Both the position numbers and the translations under genes were made by a program. Positions 62,865-64,000 of a stretch of DNA of 64,000 bases are shown here, piece after piece (the first letter of the stretch is position 1; the number at the start of each line of letters is the position of its first letter). The stretch is from Archangium gephyra (GTDB lineage Bacteria; Myxococcota; Myxococcia; Myxococcales; Myxococcaceae). The stretch spans positions 3,418,501-3,482,500 of the forward strand of contig NZ_CP011509.1 of NCBI RefSeq assembly GCF_001027285.1, read 5' to 3'. The notes under the pieces are model-generated. The model had not been told where the DNA came from and searched no databases. It saw only the letters and a program-made list of their open reading frames with translations.

Positions 62865-64000
62865 ATGGCTTCGACAGGAAGAGCCGGACCAGGAGCCGTG
62901 AGGCTGGCCATTGCCTCGGCGCTGTTGTGTCTGGCGTGTAGCGAGGCGTCGCGGCGTGGGGACGAAAACCCGCGCGGCGCAACAGCCACCCCCCAGTCCT
63001 TGCTGGCCGCGGCCACCGGGCAGTGGAGGTTCGCCGGCTCCTTCGCCGTGGCCCGCACGGATCACACGGCGACGCTGCTGTACTCGGGGAACGTCTTGGT
63101 CGTCGGAGGCGATACCGGGCTGGACACCGGTGGCGATGGCTCAGGGACTCCCACCACGAGCGCGCAGGTGTATTCCCCCGCGACGGACACGTGGAACTCG
63201 ACGGACGCTCTGGACACGGCCCGCTATGACCATACGGCAACGCGGTTGGACTCCGGCCAGGTGCTGGTCACCGGAGGCTATGGCCCAGGCGGTATCCGCC
63301 TGACCAGTGCGGAGCTGTACGACCCGTCCACGGGAATGTGGAGCGCCACGGGCTCCATGGTCACGGCCCGCGAGCGGCACACGGCGACGTTGTTGCCCTC
63401 TGGCAAGGTGCTGGTCACCGGAGGCCATGGCCCAGGCGGTATCCGCCTGGACAGCGCGGAGCTGTACGACCCGTCCACGGGAAGGTGGAGCGCCGCGGGC
63501 TCCATGGCCACGGCCCGTGAGCGGCACACGGCGACGCTGTTGCCCTCTGGCCAGGTGCTGATCACCGGAGGCCATGGCCCGAGCGGCGCCCTGGCCAGCG
63601 CGGAGCTGTACGATCCGGACACGGAAAAGTGGAGCGCCGCGGGCTTCATGGCCACGGCCCGCCTCTGGCACACGGCGACGCTGTTGAACTCCGGCCAGGT
63701 GCTGGTCGCGGGTGGCGCGAACAGCACCCACATCACCAGCGCGGAGCTGTACGACCCGGCCAAGGGAGAGTGGAGGCCCGCGGGCTCCATGGCCACGGCC
63801 CGCGGCGCGCACACGGCGGCCCTCTTGCCCTCGGGAAAGGTCCTGGTCGCGGGGGGCTACAACGCCACGGACCAACGGCTTGGCCGGGTGGAGGTGTACG
63901 ACCCGGTCACAGGCGACTGGAGCACGACCTTTTCGCTGAGCAACGCCCGGGACAGGCACACGGTGACGCTGCTGACTTCCGGCCAGGTCCTCGTCACCGG
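62865..64000 (+). CDS. Kelch-repeat lipoprotein (runs off window end)
   Basis: At least 378 codons from ATG 62865, preceded by AGAAGGAGA; no stop before the window edge. A signal (VRLAIASALLCLA-C) carries a lipobox. From residue 45 the chain is a series of near-identical 47-49-residue kelch repeats: TARxxHTATLLPSGxVLVTGG followed by SAELYDPSTGxW. About six complete units are present and probably form a six- to seven-bladed propeller. It resembles the kelch part at 32811-34246. The function is likely surface recognition; no catalytic motif is seen. Confidence 0.88.
   Translation, partial: MASTGRAGPGAVRLAIASALLCLACSEASRRGDENPRGATATPQSLLAAATGQWRFAGSFAVARTDHTATLLYSGNVLVVGGDTGLDTGGDGSGTPTTSAQVYSPATDTWNSTDALDTARYDHTATRLDSGQVLVTGGYGPGGIRLTSAELYDPSTGMWSATGSMVTARERHTATLLPSGKVLVTGGHGPGGIRLDSAELYDPSTGRWSAAGSMATARERHTATLLPSGQVLITGGHGPSGALASAELYDPDTEKWSAAGFMATARLWHTATLLNSGQVLVAGGANSTHITSAELYDPAKGEWRPAGSMATARGAHTAALLPSGKVLVAGGYNATDQRLGRVEVYDPVTGDWSTTFSLSNARDRHTVTLLTSGQVLVT
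63205..64000 (+). repeat. Tandem 141-147-bp kelch-coding repeats
   Basis: The marker GGCTCCATGG (or GGCTTCATGG) recurs at 63351, 63498, 63642 and 63783, giving periods of 147, 144 and 141 bp, all multiples of three. Neighbouring units share most bases, so they look recently duplicated or homogenised by gene conversion. Confidence 0.88.

Overview
The window is a high-GC, densely coded stretch of a myxobacterial chromosome, most likely from the Cystobacterineae (Archangium, Cystobacter, Myxococcus relatives). Evidence for this: a MYXO-CTERM sorting tail, two Myxococcus-type DUF2378 proteins, Asp-Ala-Gly-rich lipoprotein linkers, a Ser/Thr kinase, an FHA-type sigma-54 activator, kelch and cysteine-rich-repeat surface proteins, and many two-component kinases. 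No rRNA, tRNA, CRISPR array or insertion sequence was seen.

Layout. 1-7.3 kb: a cut-off lipoprotein gene, an SDR reductase divergent from glutaryl-CoA dehydrogenase, then a three-gene unit with a triple-domain KaiC ATPase and a GAF histidine kinase. 7.6-14.2 kb: two translationally coupled exported proteins, one with a predicted mature N-terminal Trp as in zinc phospholipase C/P1 nuclease, and a convergent DNRLRE/propeller lipoprotein. 14.5-26.3 kb: housekeeping and accessory genes (M20 and M3-like peptidases, DUF2058, a RHH/GNAT toxin-antitoxin pair, a sensor kinase, a DEAD-box helicase with an RG-rich tail). 26.4-32.8 kb: GH3 beta-glucosidase, a glycosyltransferase, and a PstS-like binding protein paired with a chemoreceptor. 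32.8-36.9 kb: one HYR/kelch lipoprotein gene split by a frameshift.

37.0-44.3 kb is the most coherent regulatory unit: a Ser/Thr kinase with a long C-terminal region, an FHA sigma-54 activator and a thermolysin-like (M4) protease lie in one direction, with a papain-like protease gene divergent from the kinase. The M4 gene has a well-spaced -24/-12 promoter and upstream palindromes with GGTGAC-N4-GTCACC cores. The same promoter and palindrome occur about 20 kb away before an NPELL-repeat protein gene at 15994-16572. I infer a small kinase -> FHA activator -> sigma-54 regulon. Its two apparent targets, and the papain-like protease next to it, all lack a recognisable signal peptide.

44.3-49.9 kb: a four-gene TadE/TadG-like pilus block, an RluA pseudouridine synthase and a second DUF2378 protein. 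49.9-59.5 kb: an S37-like secreted peptidase, then six same-strand genes for exported proteins (ricin-type lectin, small helical protein, MYXO-CTERM Ig-like protein, OmpA, papain-like protease with fascin-like repeats, helper-like protein). 59.7-64 kb: a sensor kinase whose coupled FixJ-type regulator survives only as a deleted remnant, a GNAT-like protein, and a kelch lipoprotein running off the end. Two genes are broken at homopolymers (34244-34249 and 55858-55865), both consistent with one missing G/C, so consensus error must be excluded before biological meaning is given to them.
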